Assembly: GCA_014898415.1 (NCBI GenBank)
Contig: RCTD01000010.1
Coordinates: 1,364,001 to 1,428,000, forward strand
Length of the DNA stretch: 64,000 bases
Origin: Stromatinia cepivora
Lineage: Eukaryota; Ascomycota; Leotiomycetes; Helotiales; Sclerotiniaceae
Direction of reading: 5' to 3'
The position numbers and the translations under genes were made by a program. Each line of letters begins with the position of its first letter. The first letter of the stretch is position 1. The notes beneath the pieces are model-generated. The model searched no databases. It saw only the letters and a list, made by a program, of their open reading frames with translations, and was not told where the DNA came from. Of the stretch, positions 53,381 to 64,000 are shown piece after piece.

Positions 53381-54381
53381 CTACTTGTCCAGAGCAATTG
53401 TGAGTTTTTATGTAAGATACCATAATACTGCCACGATAAACACTAACAAGGCTTAGGAAACAACGGATCAATATCATTATTGATCATTCGAGTTCAGGAT
53501 CCTCGTTTGGAGTTGTTTTGTACATATCAGCGGAACGTGTATATGGATGTGGGTGGGTCTTTGGTGTGGTCACCGCTGTTGTGTACGATATTTTTGATAC
53601 TCAGAGAACGCCTTATGGCAAGTTGGAGTTTCGTGAAGAATTTCAATGCAGTTCTCCATGAATGAATAGACAAGTCCGTTTTACACAGAACTCTCTTTTT
53701 TTTGTTGCTTTTCAACACTTATCACCAATTATCAAACATGCCGCCGTATGAATTGTTCTCGAGTTACGCTCGTGCTGTAATCGCAAGCAGGCAGCAAAAT
53801 TCACAAGAAAAGTAATTGGAGACCGTGATATTTCACACCCAAGATTTTCCTTATCTTTACGACAGGCTAATCGTAATGAATTGATATTTTTTTCTACTAG
53901 AGAATTTGTTTTCAAATTGCAAGACTAGCAAAGTGTGTTTGGGATCCACCACATCGTCGCCAGGACAATTAAAGGAAAGTGTTTGTCATAAATTGTTGTA
54001 ATCATTCAATCTCCAAAGGAAATAAATATGAAAACGGTGGTGCTTGGCTTATTTCAAGTCAAAATAAGGGGTTTCAAAAAACCTTAAGTTATCCTTACCG
54101 ACCATATCGAGCCATAAATTACCCCTATTACGCTATAAACCCAGCCACATGCGACATACACCTCCCAACTTGGATGGAGTTCTCAGTTCATCAAGCTACG
54201 GGGACATGAATCAAAGTCTCGCAAAAGTTTGGACATGGGAGTCCGGATCTTAGCGTGCCCCAGCAGTGGAGAAAATGCCTATAATAAATACTAGATGATC
54301 GGACCTACTAGAATTCTTTCGTAAAGGCATTCACTTTCATCGAGATCATACTCTCTTCGAAAATCAGCCATTTCTTCAAAT
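53381..54381. other. intergenic, no gene seen
   Basis: About 1 kb without a supported gene. Promoter of the S33 peptidase lies at its right end. Confidence 0.4.
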
Positions 54382-56082
54382 ATGCCTTCTGTCAGTAGCA
54401 TCCTTTTGGCGACAGTCAATTTATCGGCCCTTGTGAACGGGTTGACATGGACATCATGCGGAACGGGTGTGCAGTGCGCGACTCTTCAAGTTCCCCTCGA
54501 ATACGGTTCTGCGACGTCAACAGCAAAAGCTAGCATTGCACTTGCTCGTTACCCTGCCACTGTTGCAGCTGGCAAAAGGCTTGGATCTCTCTTGATCAAT
54601 CCTGGTGGACCGGGTGCTTCAGGTGTTGGATTTGTGCAATCTGGTGCTGGAGCCGCTGTCTCCGCACTAAGTGGTGGTTTATATGATGTTATCGGATGGG
54701 ATCCACGAGGAACGGGAGCTTCAAGTCCTATTTTGGAATGCTTTGCAAATGCTCAAGCCGAGTATGACTTCAATAACGCGTTTCCATCGGCTCCAAATCT
54801 ATGGCTTGGACAATTCTCAAATGCTAGCGCTAATGCTGCTGTTACTGCTGCCATCACCTCCTTCGACTCTTCTGTCGCTGCTCTTGCAAAGGCTTGTGTA
54901 GCTCAAAAATCATCTGCACTCTACACCTCGACCGCAGCATATGTTGCTCGAGACATGGCAGCAATAGTTGATGCATTGGATGGAACCTCTGCAAAACTCA
55001 ACTACTGGGGTTTCTCATATGGAACTATTTTCCTTGCCGAGTTTATTCAAACTTTCCCAGCTCGTGTAGGAAGAGTCATTGCTGATGGGGTTTTTGACGC
55101 AAAAGCAAATGCCCTTACATATGTCAGCCAACTTCCAAACGATCAACTTAGTGTTCGTGCTTCGTTGAACGACTTTGCTGCCTTCTGCACTACTGCTGGA
55201 AGTGCCGGATGCTCTTTCGCCGCCGCGCCTGCGGGCGTCACGGGCACTGTGGCCACCAGACTCGACAATATCATGCAGAATTTATTCAACAATCCTATTG
55301 TTGCTTCTGGTTTAAGCATCAGCCTAGGTGTCTTCAGCCCTCTTCTTGCATCCCTTCTTACAGTTCCAACAACATGGAAGACACTTGCATCTGTCTTATC
55401 CGGACTCGAAACCCGTAATGCCACTGCTCTTATTTCGTTGCTTGGATCGTTAGCAGCAAGTGCACCAGCTGATGGCTCAACAGCAGCCGTTGGAACTCTC
55501 GCCACCTATCCTCTCGGATGTGTTGACAATGCTGCGTCAAATGGAATTACCTTGGATACTGTTATTTCTCTCACAAAGAGTATCTCGATCTCTGAAAATA
55601 CTCCAATCCTAAATGCTGGACTGATTCCTATCACATTCTGCCGTAACTTCCCCGCCACACGTCCGCTCGTCCCAAATTTGGGCGCAAGTGCAATGGCAAA
55701 GACAGATACTTTGCTCGCAGCAGCCAATACACCAATCCTTATCATTTCAGCCGAGAATGATCCAACAACACCACTCAAGTCTGCAAAAGCACTTCGAGCC
55801 TTGCTCCCCTCCTCATCTATCCTTGCATATCGTGGAGGAAGTGGACATACCACCATCTCACATGTATCACTTGGAATGGCCGAAGTGATCTCAAATTTCT
55901 TCGTAAGCGGAACTATGCCCAAGGACGGAGCTCGTTTTGCGGTGGATCAAAATGTTTTCCCAATAGCTGCAGCTAGTGGTTCGGTTACACCGGCCGTTTT
56001 TAACGGAACTTATACCGCGCAAGAGCAAAGTTTCTTAACCGCAACATACAACATTGGCGTTGCCTTTTTAGCAATTGCATAA
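54382..56082 (+). CDS. secreted S33-family peptidase (tripeptidyl aminopeptidase-like alpha/beta hydrolase)
   Basis: Single-exon ORF of 566 aa. The start carries a hydrophobic signal (M-P-S-V-S-S-I-L-L-A-T-V-N-L-S-A-L). The alpha/beta hydrolase core begins G-S-L-L-I-N-P-G-G-P-G-A-S-G (oxyanion region), followed by D-V-I-G-W-D-P-R-G-T-G. The nucleophile elbow is G-F-S-Y-G-T (Ser about 212), the Asp sits in E-N-D-P-T-T-P (about 460) and the His in G-S-G-H-T-T (about 489). The last part matches the TAP-like C-terminal domain of tripeptidyl aminopeptidases. It would release short peptides from protein N-termini outside the cell, as a nutrient-acquiring exopeptidase. Triad residues are all present. 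The length is typical (500-600 aa). Confidence 0.9.
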   Translation: MPSVSSILLATVNLSALVNGLTWTSCGTGVQCATLQVPLEYGSATSTAKASIALARYPATVAAGKRLGSLLINPGGPGASGVGFVQSGAGAAVSALSGGLYDVIGWDPRGTGASSPILECFANAQAEYDFNNAFPSAPNLWLGQFSNASANAAVTAAITSFDSSVAALAKACVAQKSSALYTSTAAYVARDMAAIVDALDGTSAKLNYWGFSYGTIFLAEFIQTFPARVGRVIADGVFDAKANALTYVSQLPNDQLSVRASLNDFAAFCTTAGSAGCSFAAAPAGVTGTVATRLDNIMQNLFNNPIVASGLSISLGVFSPLLASLLTVPTTWKTLASVLSGLETRNATALISLLGSLAASAPADGSTAAVGTLATYPLGCVDNAASNGITLDTVISLTKSISISENTPILNAGLIPITFCRNFPATRPLVPNLGASAMAKTDTLLAAANTPILIISAENDPTTPLKSAKALRALLPSSSILAYRGGSGHTTISHVSLGMAEVISNFFVSGTMPKDGARFAVDQNVFPIAAASGSVTPAVFNGTYTAQEQSFLTATYNIGVAFLAIA

Positions 56083-56823
56083 ATCTTCCTCACGTCATAT
56101 TCAGTAGAGAGATTATAACAGGTCGCAATCAAAAATCTATACCATGAGCAAAATACAGTGCAAATCGGGCCGTATGCGTGAATAAAAATCTGATAATAAC
56201 CAACAACTCTTTAAATTCGAGCCAAGACATTGAAGTTATTAAATGTCATTCTTGCATGCATGATAATTAGATAGCGTTTCACGGCACTATTACCCCAGAA
56301 ATGCACCCCGGATACTCCTGCACAAAGTCGGCGATCACAAGACACGCCACTATAATTTAACCGACTCGTCCCCCCCTTCATCCTTCAGGCATCTCGGTCT
56401 CACAAAGTATGCATTTCGAATTGACCGAGAGATGTAATTTTTATATCCTATCAATGAATTTTCAAATCATAGCCTTGTGGATTCCCCGGATTTTGTTATT
56501 TATGCGGAATGTGTTAGATTGCATAAATGAATTATTCATCACGATGAGTAGGGGATAGGAAGGTATGGGTATAATGAGAGATGGATATATGAATGATCCC
56601 GATGGAATGGGGGCGGGAAATTATGAAGTTTGAGGATTTAAGGTCATCGTGATGGGCTAGGCAATGGGAATGAGAATTTAAGATGTTGTCCTGTCCGCGC
56701 TGAGGCGAATTGTAGTCTTGAATGGAAAGATCGATCCAGATTCACGCATAAAGAATCGCATATCTTGTCTATCAGCACCAGTGCTCTGAGGAAGTAATAG
56801 AATCATTCAGATAAATCTTCAAG
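56083..56823. other. intergenic, no gene seen
   Basis: 3' flank of the peptidase gene and promoter of the next secreted protein. No gene supported. Confidence 0.4.
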
Positions 56824-57451
56824 ATGTTCAAACATCTCCCATTCCTCCCCATCTTCGCCGTCCCTCTCCTTGCCTCCCCAACTCCTGTACCGCTAACAAC
56901 AACCACCCTCTCCACAGATTACACATCCCAAGGCTACCTCCTAGCACTCAACGCATCAGCTCCTTATTTCACAGGCGCCGGCCCCATCAGCGGTTGCATA
57001 ACCTCACGCTTTACCTGGACACTCGATACCACCGCCTGCGGTGTCTTCGACGGTACACGCATTATATATAATAAAAGTATCGGGATGTGGATGTATGCAT
57101 TTGGGAGTGAGGAGGGAATATGTGGATTAGTTGAGGGTGGTCGCGTAACGTGTTCGGATACGAAGATTGAGAGTCTGGGGAAATGGAGCGCGGTACGTTG
57201 TATTTTTTGATGACTTGAGTGGAATGTGTGGGCGGTGAGAAGGGCAAATGCTAATGTGATGGTATTAGCCAAATTCGACAGTCTCCGGTGTACCGTTGCA
57301 TATGATGGGATGGGCTAATTGGCCTGTGGAGCAATGGCCGAGTTATGGGGTCGATGTGGATGTTTGGAATACTTTGGTTGATAATCCTGTGCCGGGGGTT
57401 TTGTTGGAGGGGTTTGCGAAATCTTTCAGTGTGAAGTGGAAGCCTTTATGA
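56824..57451 (+). CDS. small secreted cysteine-containing protein (two exons)
   Basis: Exons 56824-57192 and 57269-57451; the intron starts GTACGT, has a CTAAT branch and ends TTAG, and keeps frame. The product is about 183 aa. A signal peptide (M-F-K-H-L-P-F-L-P-I-F-A-V-P-L-L-A-S-P) is followed by a Thr-rich stretch. A compact domain has four Cys (I-S-G-C-I, T-A-C-G-V, I-C-G-L, V-T-C-S), enough for two disulfides, and a Trp-rich C-terminal half (M-M-G-W-A-N-W-P-V-E-Q-W-P). No family recognised. Small secreted cysteine proteins of plant-associated fungi are often candidate effectors, but nothing here shows a role. Confidence 0.75.
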
Positions 57452-58514
57452 TGTGTTGATGGGTAAATTTGTATTGCTTCCGGAGTGGTTGAAGATTAGG
57501 CGTTCCTGTGGAGTTCCCTGGATTACTTGAGAAAAGACCAAGTTAGTGGAATGCGAAATTTCTTTGCTGACAACAGGAACTCCTCTTCTTGAAGTGATAT
57601 TTTTTGCCTCAAACGATTGACTATTATCCTGACCGTGGGGCCAAGAATCCACCATACTTGACATCTTACACCACTGGAAGTGACTCAAAAGAAATAAAAG
57701 AATACTTATGTTTGCACATTGATGCACTTTTTGAGATGCTTTAATTGAATCAAAAGGACCAATAACAACCTAATTTGATCACAAACCCCAGTAACATCCA
57801 CACCTGAGATCTGCGTTACCATTGATTGTTACTACAAGGGACTTGATCTCCCGACTACCATAAAAGAGCTTCCAGTCATCATGCGCAACTCCGAGTTTCT
57901 TCTCGCCGTCTAGCTTTTGACATATGTATTAGCCCATGATTACTCACTCTATTCCCTTCGGAATTCTACTTCCAGTCAAGTCATGGCATCAACTGTATTG
58001 AATCCAATTGAAATGATGAAAGTATCGGAGATATAAGATCACTTGAAACATTGACTCGGTATTTATATGGAACGTTGAGCCCATTGCATAGACTCTAGCT
58101 ATATAGAAGATTGGATGTATTAGGATTACTTAAATAATGCCATGGATTCAGAGTCTTCCAAAAATGAATCAAACCTGTTTGGAACATTGAAGATATTTGA
58201 AGTGTTGATTTTATCTCATAGATTTGATGCATTCGGATCAATGAAGTGACCACAAGGCCCGACAACCTTTTGAACATGCAATCAATTTGATAGACTGGAT
58301 CCATATAGGAGCTTGAGTTCATATGCCGTGTCAAACCATACTCAAATAGTCTTATCCTTGCGAACATTGAACAGTGTAGGATCTCAACTGCAATCGGCAC
58401 TATTCGAAGTCATACATAGTGGAGAGTTTCCTTAGACTTTGACTATTTTATCCAGATAGCAGAAATGGTTACCACTGGGTTTATATAGGTATCCAACGGC
58501 GCAAAGAGAAACTT
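57452..58514. other. intergenic, no gene seen
   Basis: About 1 kb. Several short ORFs near 57446-57727 and 58095-58400 lack supporting features. The 3' flanks of the secreted protein and riboflavin synthase genes lie here. Confidence 0.4.
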
Positions 58515-59254
58515 TCAATTCCCAGCGGACTTCGCCAATTTTGCCTCAACAATACGTTCCACCATCTTCTCCAATATAGCCATATCTCCACCAGTTCCCT
58601 GCGCAAAATATCCCTCTACAGCCTTCTCCACATATTTACCAATCTGATCCACCTCGACATTAATATACTCTCCCTCCTTCTTCAGAGCCGTCACAATTTT
58701 CGTCTGCGTATACGCAATCAACATAATTTCAAACCACTCCTCATCAACCTTTGTAATCGTCAAGCTAGCCCCATCAAGCGTGACATATCCCTTCTCCACA
58801 ATATATCTCATGACCTGTTTATCCCTGGGTTTTAATCTCAGCGTTAAAGCCTCTCCATCCTCTTCCCTCTTTATTAACTCTGCAACTGTATCCACGTGTC
58901 CTTGTACGAAATGTCCTCCCATACGTGTATCCGCGGAAACGGCGCGTTCGAGATTGACTTCAGAGTTAACTTGTAGAGAACCGACATTTGTGCGACGGAG
59001 AGTTTCGGGCGCGCAGCCGACGGTAAAACTATCGCTGGTGAAGGTTGTAACTGTAAGACAAATACCGTTTACAGCTATGCTGTCGCCGAGTTTGCAGTCG
59101 GTTAGGATGGAGGAGGCGTTGCTGATGGTGAGGGTGGCTCCATATTGACTGTCGAGTTTGATGTCGGAGACAACTGGTGATTGTTAGTAAGATTCAATTG
59201 GCGATTGAGTATTAGTTACATACCTCCCTTGATCTCAACAAGGCCGGTAAACAT
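58515..59254 (-). CDS. RIB5: riboflavin synthase
   Basis: Exons 59254-59224 and 59173-58515; the intron (GTATGT, ACTAAC branch, CACCAG) keeps frame; 229 aa. The start M-F-T-G-L-V-E is the signature N-terminus. The two lumazine-synthase-like barrels are present. Barrel 1 has N-G-I-C-L-T-V-T and G-G-H-F-V-Q-G-H-V-D. Barrel 2 has L-D-G-A-S-L-T-I and its equivalent A-Y-T-Q-T-K-I. The enzyme joins two 6,7-dimethyl-8-ribityllumazine molecules into riboflavin and releases a pyrimidinedione in the cytosol. It is a trimer in bacteria and yeast. All pieces are intact and the length is typical. It is the last step of the pathway; no other pathway gene is adjacent, as usual in fungi. Confidence 0.95.
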
Positions 59255-60462
59255 GGCAAGGGCTGTAAAGTGGTGGATGCGATTGAAGGTTGAGGTAGGT
59301 TGATGCAATGCATTACCCCGCCATGACCATCCCATTAAGCTTGTTTTATACTTACGTAATCAACTCTGATATCGATATGACCGACAACTCTTATGGACCT
59401 CACTTCAGAAGGTTCGTATTCGGAAAATACTATCAATTATCAACTTTCTACTTTCCTCTAGTTATCACCTGTATTTCATACTTTTTATGCTTTTTCTTTC
59501 CTTCCTCGAGGGATAGTAGTTCAAATCATCTCCCATAAATCCTTTGTTTGTATTACATAAGTTCTCGATGATGTAAACACATCTCATAGCTCTAACGGTG
59601 GTGGCTCCTAATAGAAAAATAGCCTTATCACCCGCAGAAGTCGAGTACATTTCTCGATTTGACCTGTACCTTCCAGTCCAGTCTGCAAGAAGAGATCTAC
59701 TAATTACGAATCAATGAACGCCGAGATCTTAAATTGCATAACTAGGCAGTGCACCAGGAAACGGGATGGGGAGACACCAGGCTAATTGATATAGCAGCTC
59801 ATGCTTGGTGTGGAAACCGAAAAAGATGAAGGGATGCCTAGTGGCATGCATTGATTATATCATCATTGATATTTATCAAATTACAAGTGTGATTCACATA
59901 CCTACCTCGATATCCTTCGAGACGATCTCATCTTACAACTATTCAAAGATACAGTTGCCAGACATGGCATTCAGCATTCTCCATGCAAGTATACGCCATT
60001 CCGTACCTGATGTATCAAAGTACTGGGAAAGCTACTGCAAGCCTACCGGGAGAGCTACCGCAAGCCACCTCTAGGAGGGACCTCCGGGAGGCTAGAACCT
60101 GACGTAGTCTTTCTTATTGCTAGAATAATGTATGACGCATCGAGGTTTGGAAACCTCATCATCGACGCAATGAAGGCAGGAAATGTCTCGAAAAGTCTCT
60201 GTGATTGAGGCTTGGAGAATTTCATTCGAGGATTTATGACGTCACCACCGTTCTACTGCGTTCTCGAGTTCCACGACAAAGAGCTCTCTCATCGAGGGGT
60301 ACAGCTAGGATAAGTACAAGTAGAACTCTCGCCCCCAGATTTCTTCTGTTCCTCCCTTGACAAACATACACAATTCTCTTCAAAAGAAAAGAACCAGATT
60401 ACCCAAACCACATTACCCAAACCACACTACCAAAACCACATCATAACATCACCACATCCATC
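59255..60462. other. intergenic, no gene seen
   Basis: About 1.2 kb between a minus-strand and a plus-strand gene, so both promoters should be in here. Near 60020-60100 repeated AGCTACYGCAAGCC and an AGGGACCTCCGGGAGG dyad occur. The segment before 60463 is strongly CA-rich (ACCACA repeats), typical of a highly expressed fungal leader. Confidence 0.45.
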
Positions 60463-60783
60463 ATGTCAGCTAAAGTAGAAGTTGTTCCAGAGGGAGACTA
60501 CAAAGACGACAGTTACGTCTCCGGCTCCGGCGCCAAGGAGGACCCAGTCCAAGTACAGGGTGATGACGCTCCCGTCGAAGGTGATTAGTTTTCATTCATA
60601 CTCCGTAAGGTTGACCTGAGCTCATAGCGATGTATAGAAACTGCAGAGGACAGGGTCGGTATTGATGAGAGCAACATTATAGATAAGAAAACCAGACATG
60701 CCAAGCCGGTCGAGAGTTACCGAGAGCCTGGCGATGAAGAGGGTTTACCTGAGGACACTGGAAGGAGCGCCGTCGCTCAGTAA
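60463..60783 (+). CDS. small CHZ-like protein (two exons)
   Basis: Exons 60463-60580 and 60638-60783 join in frame to 87 aa. The donor GTGATT is atypical, but the phase fits and the acceptor is TATAG. The protein starts M-S-A-K-V-E-V-V, is acidic and Ser/Gly-rich, then reads D-R-V-G-I-D-E-S-N-I-I-D-K-K-T-R-H-A. This resembles the N-I-I-x-x-x-T-R-G core of the CHZ domain of histone chaperones for H2A.Z-H2B. It ends R-E-P-G-D-E-E-G-L-P-E-D-T-G. Many fungi have small CHZ-annotated proteins of this shape. It is much shorter than yeast Chz1, so chaperone function is only suggested. Confidence 0.6.
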
Positions 60784-61013
60784 TTTGGAATGACAATGTT
60801 CCTTGGAGGGAGGGAAGGATTGATGTGATGGAGGAGTGTGGAGATTGGATGTAATGGAGGGAGCGAAGAATTGGTTGTAATTGTAGGATATCATGGCAAT
60901 GAGACAAAGCTCCGATGGACGCTCTTTCAACTGGATATGTTTTGTGCCGGTGCTCTTATACACGAACGTATGTACAGTGATGCTTTATACTACCTTGCAA
61001 GTACTATCGAAGC

Positions 61014-62396
61014 TCAGGCTGTTACCTTGATCCCATTCTCAAGGGTATGAGGCTCGTAGATTCTTGGTATTAATCCCTCAACCATATCAATGGCTCCTTC
61101 CATGTTGTCCTTGTTGAACACAAAAAGTCCCTGTATAGCAGCCATACTCGTGTGGAGCTCCGGCTCAATCGTTTTGCCCTCCTCGTTGGCAACAAGTCCC
61201 AAACTTTCTAGCTTTGCCAAAAATCGCCTTTTTCCATTTCCATCTTTGTCAATGTCACCATAGAATCTATCCCACATCTCCCCGGCTTGGTATCTTGTAG
61301 CTTCGCCGATTCGTTCTATCATATCGACCCGTCCAGGTCGAATCAGTGCAGCGTCCAGTCGATCAATATGATTTGTAGTAAGAAATGCAATTCTTTCTTC
61401 GCCAGCTGCCACCCCGTCCAGTGCATTTAACAATCCAGAGAATGTAACCGTCGCGCCTGAGTATCCATCTGAATCCACCTGTCTTCTATTGACAAACGCA
61501 GCATCTGCATCTTCCAGCAGTACAAACGTTCTCGGAGGTAACTTGGTAAGGAAATGGGCCAATTTGTCATCTGTCATTCCCCGCTCACTCAGATTTATCA
61601 TCGCGACCCCAAAATTCAGTTCCCCTGCTAAGGCCTGTATAAAAGAGGTTTTCCCGCTTCCAGGTGGACCATATAGAAGATAACCTCTTCGGTAAGGAAT
61701 TCCTCGATCGACATACCATTGTTGCCGACCGAGGAAATCCGTCACATCATCCAGAATTCGTTCCTTGACTCCTTCGTCCAAGATCACGGAGCTCAGTGGC
61801 CGCTTCCGTCGCGCATCCCCAAATTGTCTCCATTCTATTCCTGAACTCTTGTAAACTACTGTCTTCCCTTCGCGCTGTGTCGCCGCCAATTGGTGTGCCT
61901 CTGCAAATATATTCGCGAATATATGTCGATGGGCGTATAAAGTTCGTAGAGTTATCGTCTCATGCGGTACACCAGTATTCATATTATGACTGCTTTGCTT
62001 CTCCCGCTGAACTAGTATAAAAGCATTCTTATGCTGGACAATGTGCCTGCCATATCCTGGTTGCGCGAGAAATGTCGCAGATGATGGACCACTTTCTAAT
62101 TGTTCGCCGGTCGTTCGCATAGAATAATCATGAACACGGGTAATCCGTGATGCGATGAAACCCCCAGGAGGTCGAGGGAGACACAGCCATGCTAAGATCC
62201 ATTGATATGAAGGGTCCTCTTTACTGATTTCGAGATTCACCAAAAGACGTCGTTTGATGGTGGAAGCTCCTAGTATCATGAAACGTCGTCCTATGGCGGC
62301 AGAAGCCCCAAGACCTGCAAGCCCGATGCCCCCGGCGAAGACAGGATTGTTGAAGAGTGCATCAAGAGTTGTCAGCGATGTTGTTGGGTCGGGCAT
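61014..62396 (-). CDS. BCS1-like AAA ATPase
   Basis: Single-exon ORF of 460 aa from ATG at 62396. A hydrophobic segment near residues 20-40 (G-G-I-G-L-A-G-L-G-A-S-A-A-I-G-R-R-F) is the membrane anchor. It is followed by the BCS1-specific N-terminal domain (S-I-V/V-I-L-D-E-G-V-K end motif). The AAA core has Walker A G-P-P-G-S-G-K-T (about 250-257), Walker B V-L-L-E-D-A-D-A-A-F, sensor region T-T-N-H and arginine finger in R-P-G-R-V-D. BCS1 sits in the mitochondrial inner membrane and translocates the folded Rieske protein into complex III. The gene may be BCS1 itself or one of several fungal paralogues. The layout is intact and single-exon. Confidence 0.9.
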   Translation of the reverse strand: MPDPTTSLTTLDALFNNPVFAGGIGLAGLGASAAIGRRFMILGASTIKRRLLVNLEISKEDPSYQWILAWLCLPRPPGGFIASRITRVHDYSMRTTGEQLESGPSSATFLAQPGYGRHIVQHKNAFILVQREKQSSHNMNTGVPHETITLRTLYAHRHIFANIFAEAHQLAATQREGKTVVYKSSGIEWRQFGDARRKRPLSSVILDEGVKERILDDVTDFLGRQQWYVDRGIPYRRGYLLYGPPGSGKTSFIQALAGELNFGVAMINLSERGMTDDKLAHFLTKLPPRTFVLLEDADAAFVNRRQVDSDGYSGATVTFSGLLNALDGVAAGEERIAFLTTNHIDRLDAALIRPGRVDMIERIGEATRYQAGEMWDRFYGDIDKDGNGKRRFLAKLESLGLVANEEGKTIEPELHTSMAAIQGLFVFNKDNMEGAIDMVEGLIPRIYEPHTLENGIKVTA

Positions 62397-64000
62397 TTTT
62401 TGATGATGGGGTATTTGGGATTATCGCATCGCTTGAAAAAAGCTCTGAAACGATTGACAGTGGGTTAGGGTTCGGAATCTTCCGATGCTTTTTCAACTTC
62501 AAATCGAATTTAAGGTTTTTGGGCATTATTTTAGCACATGACTAGGAATCCAAGTATCGGGGCACAGCTTCTTTGATATTGAACTAACCCTATGATAGTT
62601 ATATAAAGTCTAAAATTTTATCGAATTAGAATCATCTAATATGAAATAATTCAAATCCATTCATAGCTTAGTCTAGTATTTACTTAAAACCCACTTTTTC
62701 GGAGCTTTGAAGATTAATTAGTTTTTTTAAACGAATTTTTTTTTTAAAAGATTTAAAAGATTATTTTTTAAATATTGATTTTTTGTTGAATTTGATTATT
62801 ATTTATTATAATAATTTTTTGGATATTGAAATTATAAAAAATTTGAAATATAATTGTTATTATTATTGAATAATAAATAACTCTCATTAATTACTTCATA
62901 ATATAAAGATTTATATATATATATATATAGAATATACTTATTCCGAATAATAAAAATAATATAATTAATATAATCAATTAGATCAAATTGATCAAATTGA
63001 TAAATAAAAATAAAGTATTGATATATAAAAGAATTCGAAAAAGATATATAGAAAGATTATATTCTCAATATTAAAGATCTAGAATCTATACTCTAATATT
63101 ATATATAATATTATTATACTATTTGTTACGGTTGTTAGAAGGATATTGCTAGTAAAGCTAGGAATCTCTACAAAGAAGCGGTTTTATTATTAAAAGCAAA
63201 CATACAATCAGCGATCTGCTGTCGATTGATTAGAAAACTCTATAAAATCTCTATATTTATTAAACTCTAATATAATCAGCGATTTGTTATCGTTCCAATA
63301 TCATTTTTTATTGGATTTAAAAAAAAAGGTTTTTCTAATTAAAAAAGAATAATGAAAAGTTTCATAATTGTTTTAGAATTAATTAATTCTTTATTATTTG
63401 TAATTTTGACAATTCTTTTCATTTTATTCTTAAAAGCAATTCATCAATTAATCATTATCGATACCCCTTTGAATAATCATAATAGGAACAAAAAGTATTT
63501 CAGATCCATTGATCAATTCAAATACCTTTCAAATTCGAAGGGAAAATGTATCGAGGATCCAAAACAATAATGAAGATAAAATATCGATATTAAATCATCA
63601 ATTTATTATATAATTTGAAATAGAATTAATACAAAGATTCAAAAATATACAAAAAAAATTCGAAATCAGAAAATCAGAAAATCAATAATAAATCGAAAAG
63701 ATCTTTGTTTGTCTTATATAAAAAAGGGTAATTAATTCATTGATAATAATCATCAACGATGAAAAAACGATACCTAATTCTATTCCAATTTTTTAAGGAA
63801 GATCCCCAAAACTTCAAAAATTCCTATTTTACAAGGATTCCATTATTATAAAAATAAAAGACTTCTTTTTTCAAATTGAACTTATATTTCAAAATAATAA
63901 CAAATACTATTTTCCGATAAATCAAAAGAAATAGATTATATTATTCAATATTTCCAAAAACAACCTTTTACAATCTAATATCGATACAAAAACAAAATGA
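62397..64000. other. AT-rich degraded repeat region running off the window
   Basis: Immediately upstream of the ATPase gene the composition becomes extremely AT-rich from about 62590. A (TA)n run lies near 62910-62930. From 63124 a sequence starting TGTTACGGTTG and containing CAATCAGCGATCTG and again AATCAGCGATTTG reads like a mutated LTR. The ORF at 63352-63570 (I/L-rich, 72 aa) is probably RIP-mutated non-coding or gag-like sequence, not a gene. The element continues beyond the window. Confidence 0.5.

Noticed and set aside
53091..53477. Other-frame and opposite-strand ORFs over the zinc-ribbon gene
   Set aside because: They are open only because a 15-bp repeat keeps all frames free of stops; they lack the Cys knuckles.
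63352..63570. 72-aa ORF at the right edge
   Set aside because: Ile/Leu/Asn-rich translation of RIP-like AT-rich DNA; probably not a gene.

Overview
The window is nuclear DNA of a filamentous ascomycete (Pezizomycotina). The evidence is short GT-AG introns of about 50-250 nt with CTAAC/CTGAC-like branch points, fungal gene families (GH72 glucanosyltransferase, S33 tripeptidyl peptidase, BCS1-type AAA ATPase, NACHT/ankyrin N-terminal domain) and transposon relics whose copies differ by C-to-T and G-to-A transitions, the mark of RIP (repeat-induced point mutation). A leotiomycete such as a Botrytis/Sclerotinia relative would fit, but that is inference only.

Layout. 0.5-5.6 kb: four small minus-strand genes that look like diverged members of one undescribed family. 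Shared features are an R-x-x-F start, a Y-x-[RK]-x-[MVI] helix and, in two of them, the same E-E-M-S-F-W C-terminus. The last member has a one-base frameshift. 6.7-8.4 kb: a three-exon FAD monooxygenase. 9.4-11.7 kb: a decayed gene with a fungal NACHT/ankyrin-type N-terminal domain and ankyrin repeats. 12.2-13.3 kb: two adjacent TA-flanked MITEs. 14-23 kb: two unrecognised genes and a three-exon acidic nuclear-type protein, with long leaders. 24.2-25.8 kb: two non-autonomous elements with 8-bp target duplications (hAT-like). 25.8-32.9 kb: mostly gene-poor, with three unrecognised small genes. 33.2-39.5 kb: a repeat island holding a Fot1/pogo relic, a TIR element split by a small LTR retrotransposon, and a broken RNase H-like gene.

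41.3-48.6 kb: a well preserved block with an amidoligase-family protein, a six-exon calmodulin-like protein, a membrane protein with an L-P-S-Y motif behind a (GTCCTGC)8 tract, and a GPI-anchored GH72 1,3-beta-glucanosyltransferase. 50.1-51.5 kb: a RIP-degraded Tc1-like transposon. 53-62.4 kb: a zinc-ribbon protein with a nine-unit pentapeptide tail, a secreted S33 peptidase, a small secreted cysteine-containing protein, riboflavin synthase, a CHZ-like small protein and a BCS1-like ATPase. 62.4-64 kb: an AT-rich degraded repeat that runs off the window end.

The housekeeping functions visible are riboflavin biosynthesis, wall glucan remodelling, mitochondrial protein translocation and Ca2+ signalling. 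No operon or biosynthetic cluster logic links the neighbours. The least explained content is the small-protein family at the left end, the nested transposon island, and the zinc-ribbon/pentapeptide gene. Exon boundaries were read by eye from splice consensus and reading-frame continuity and have not been checked against transcripts.
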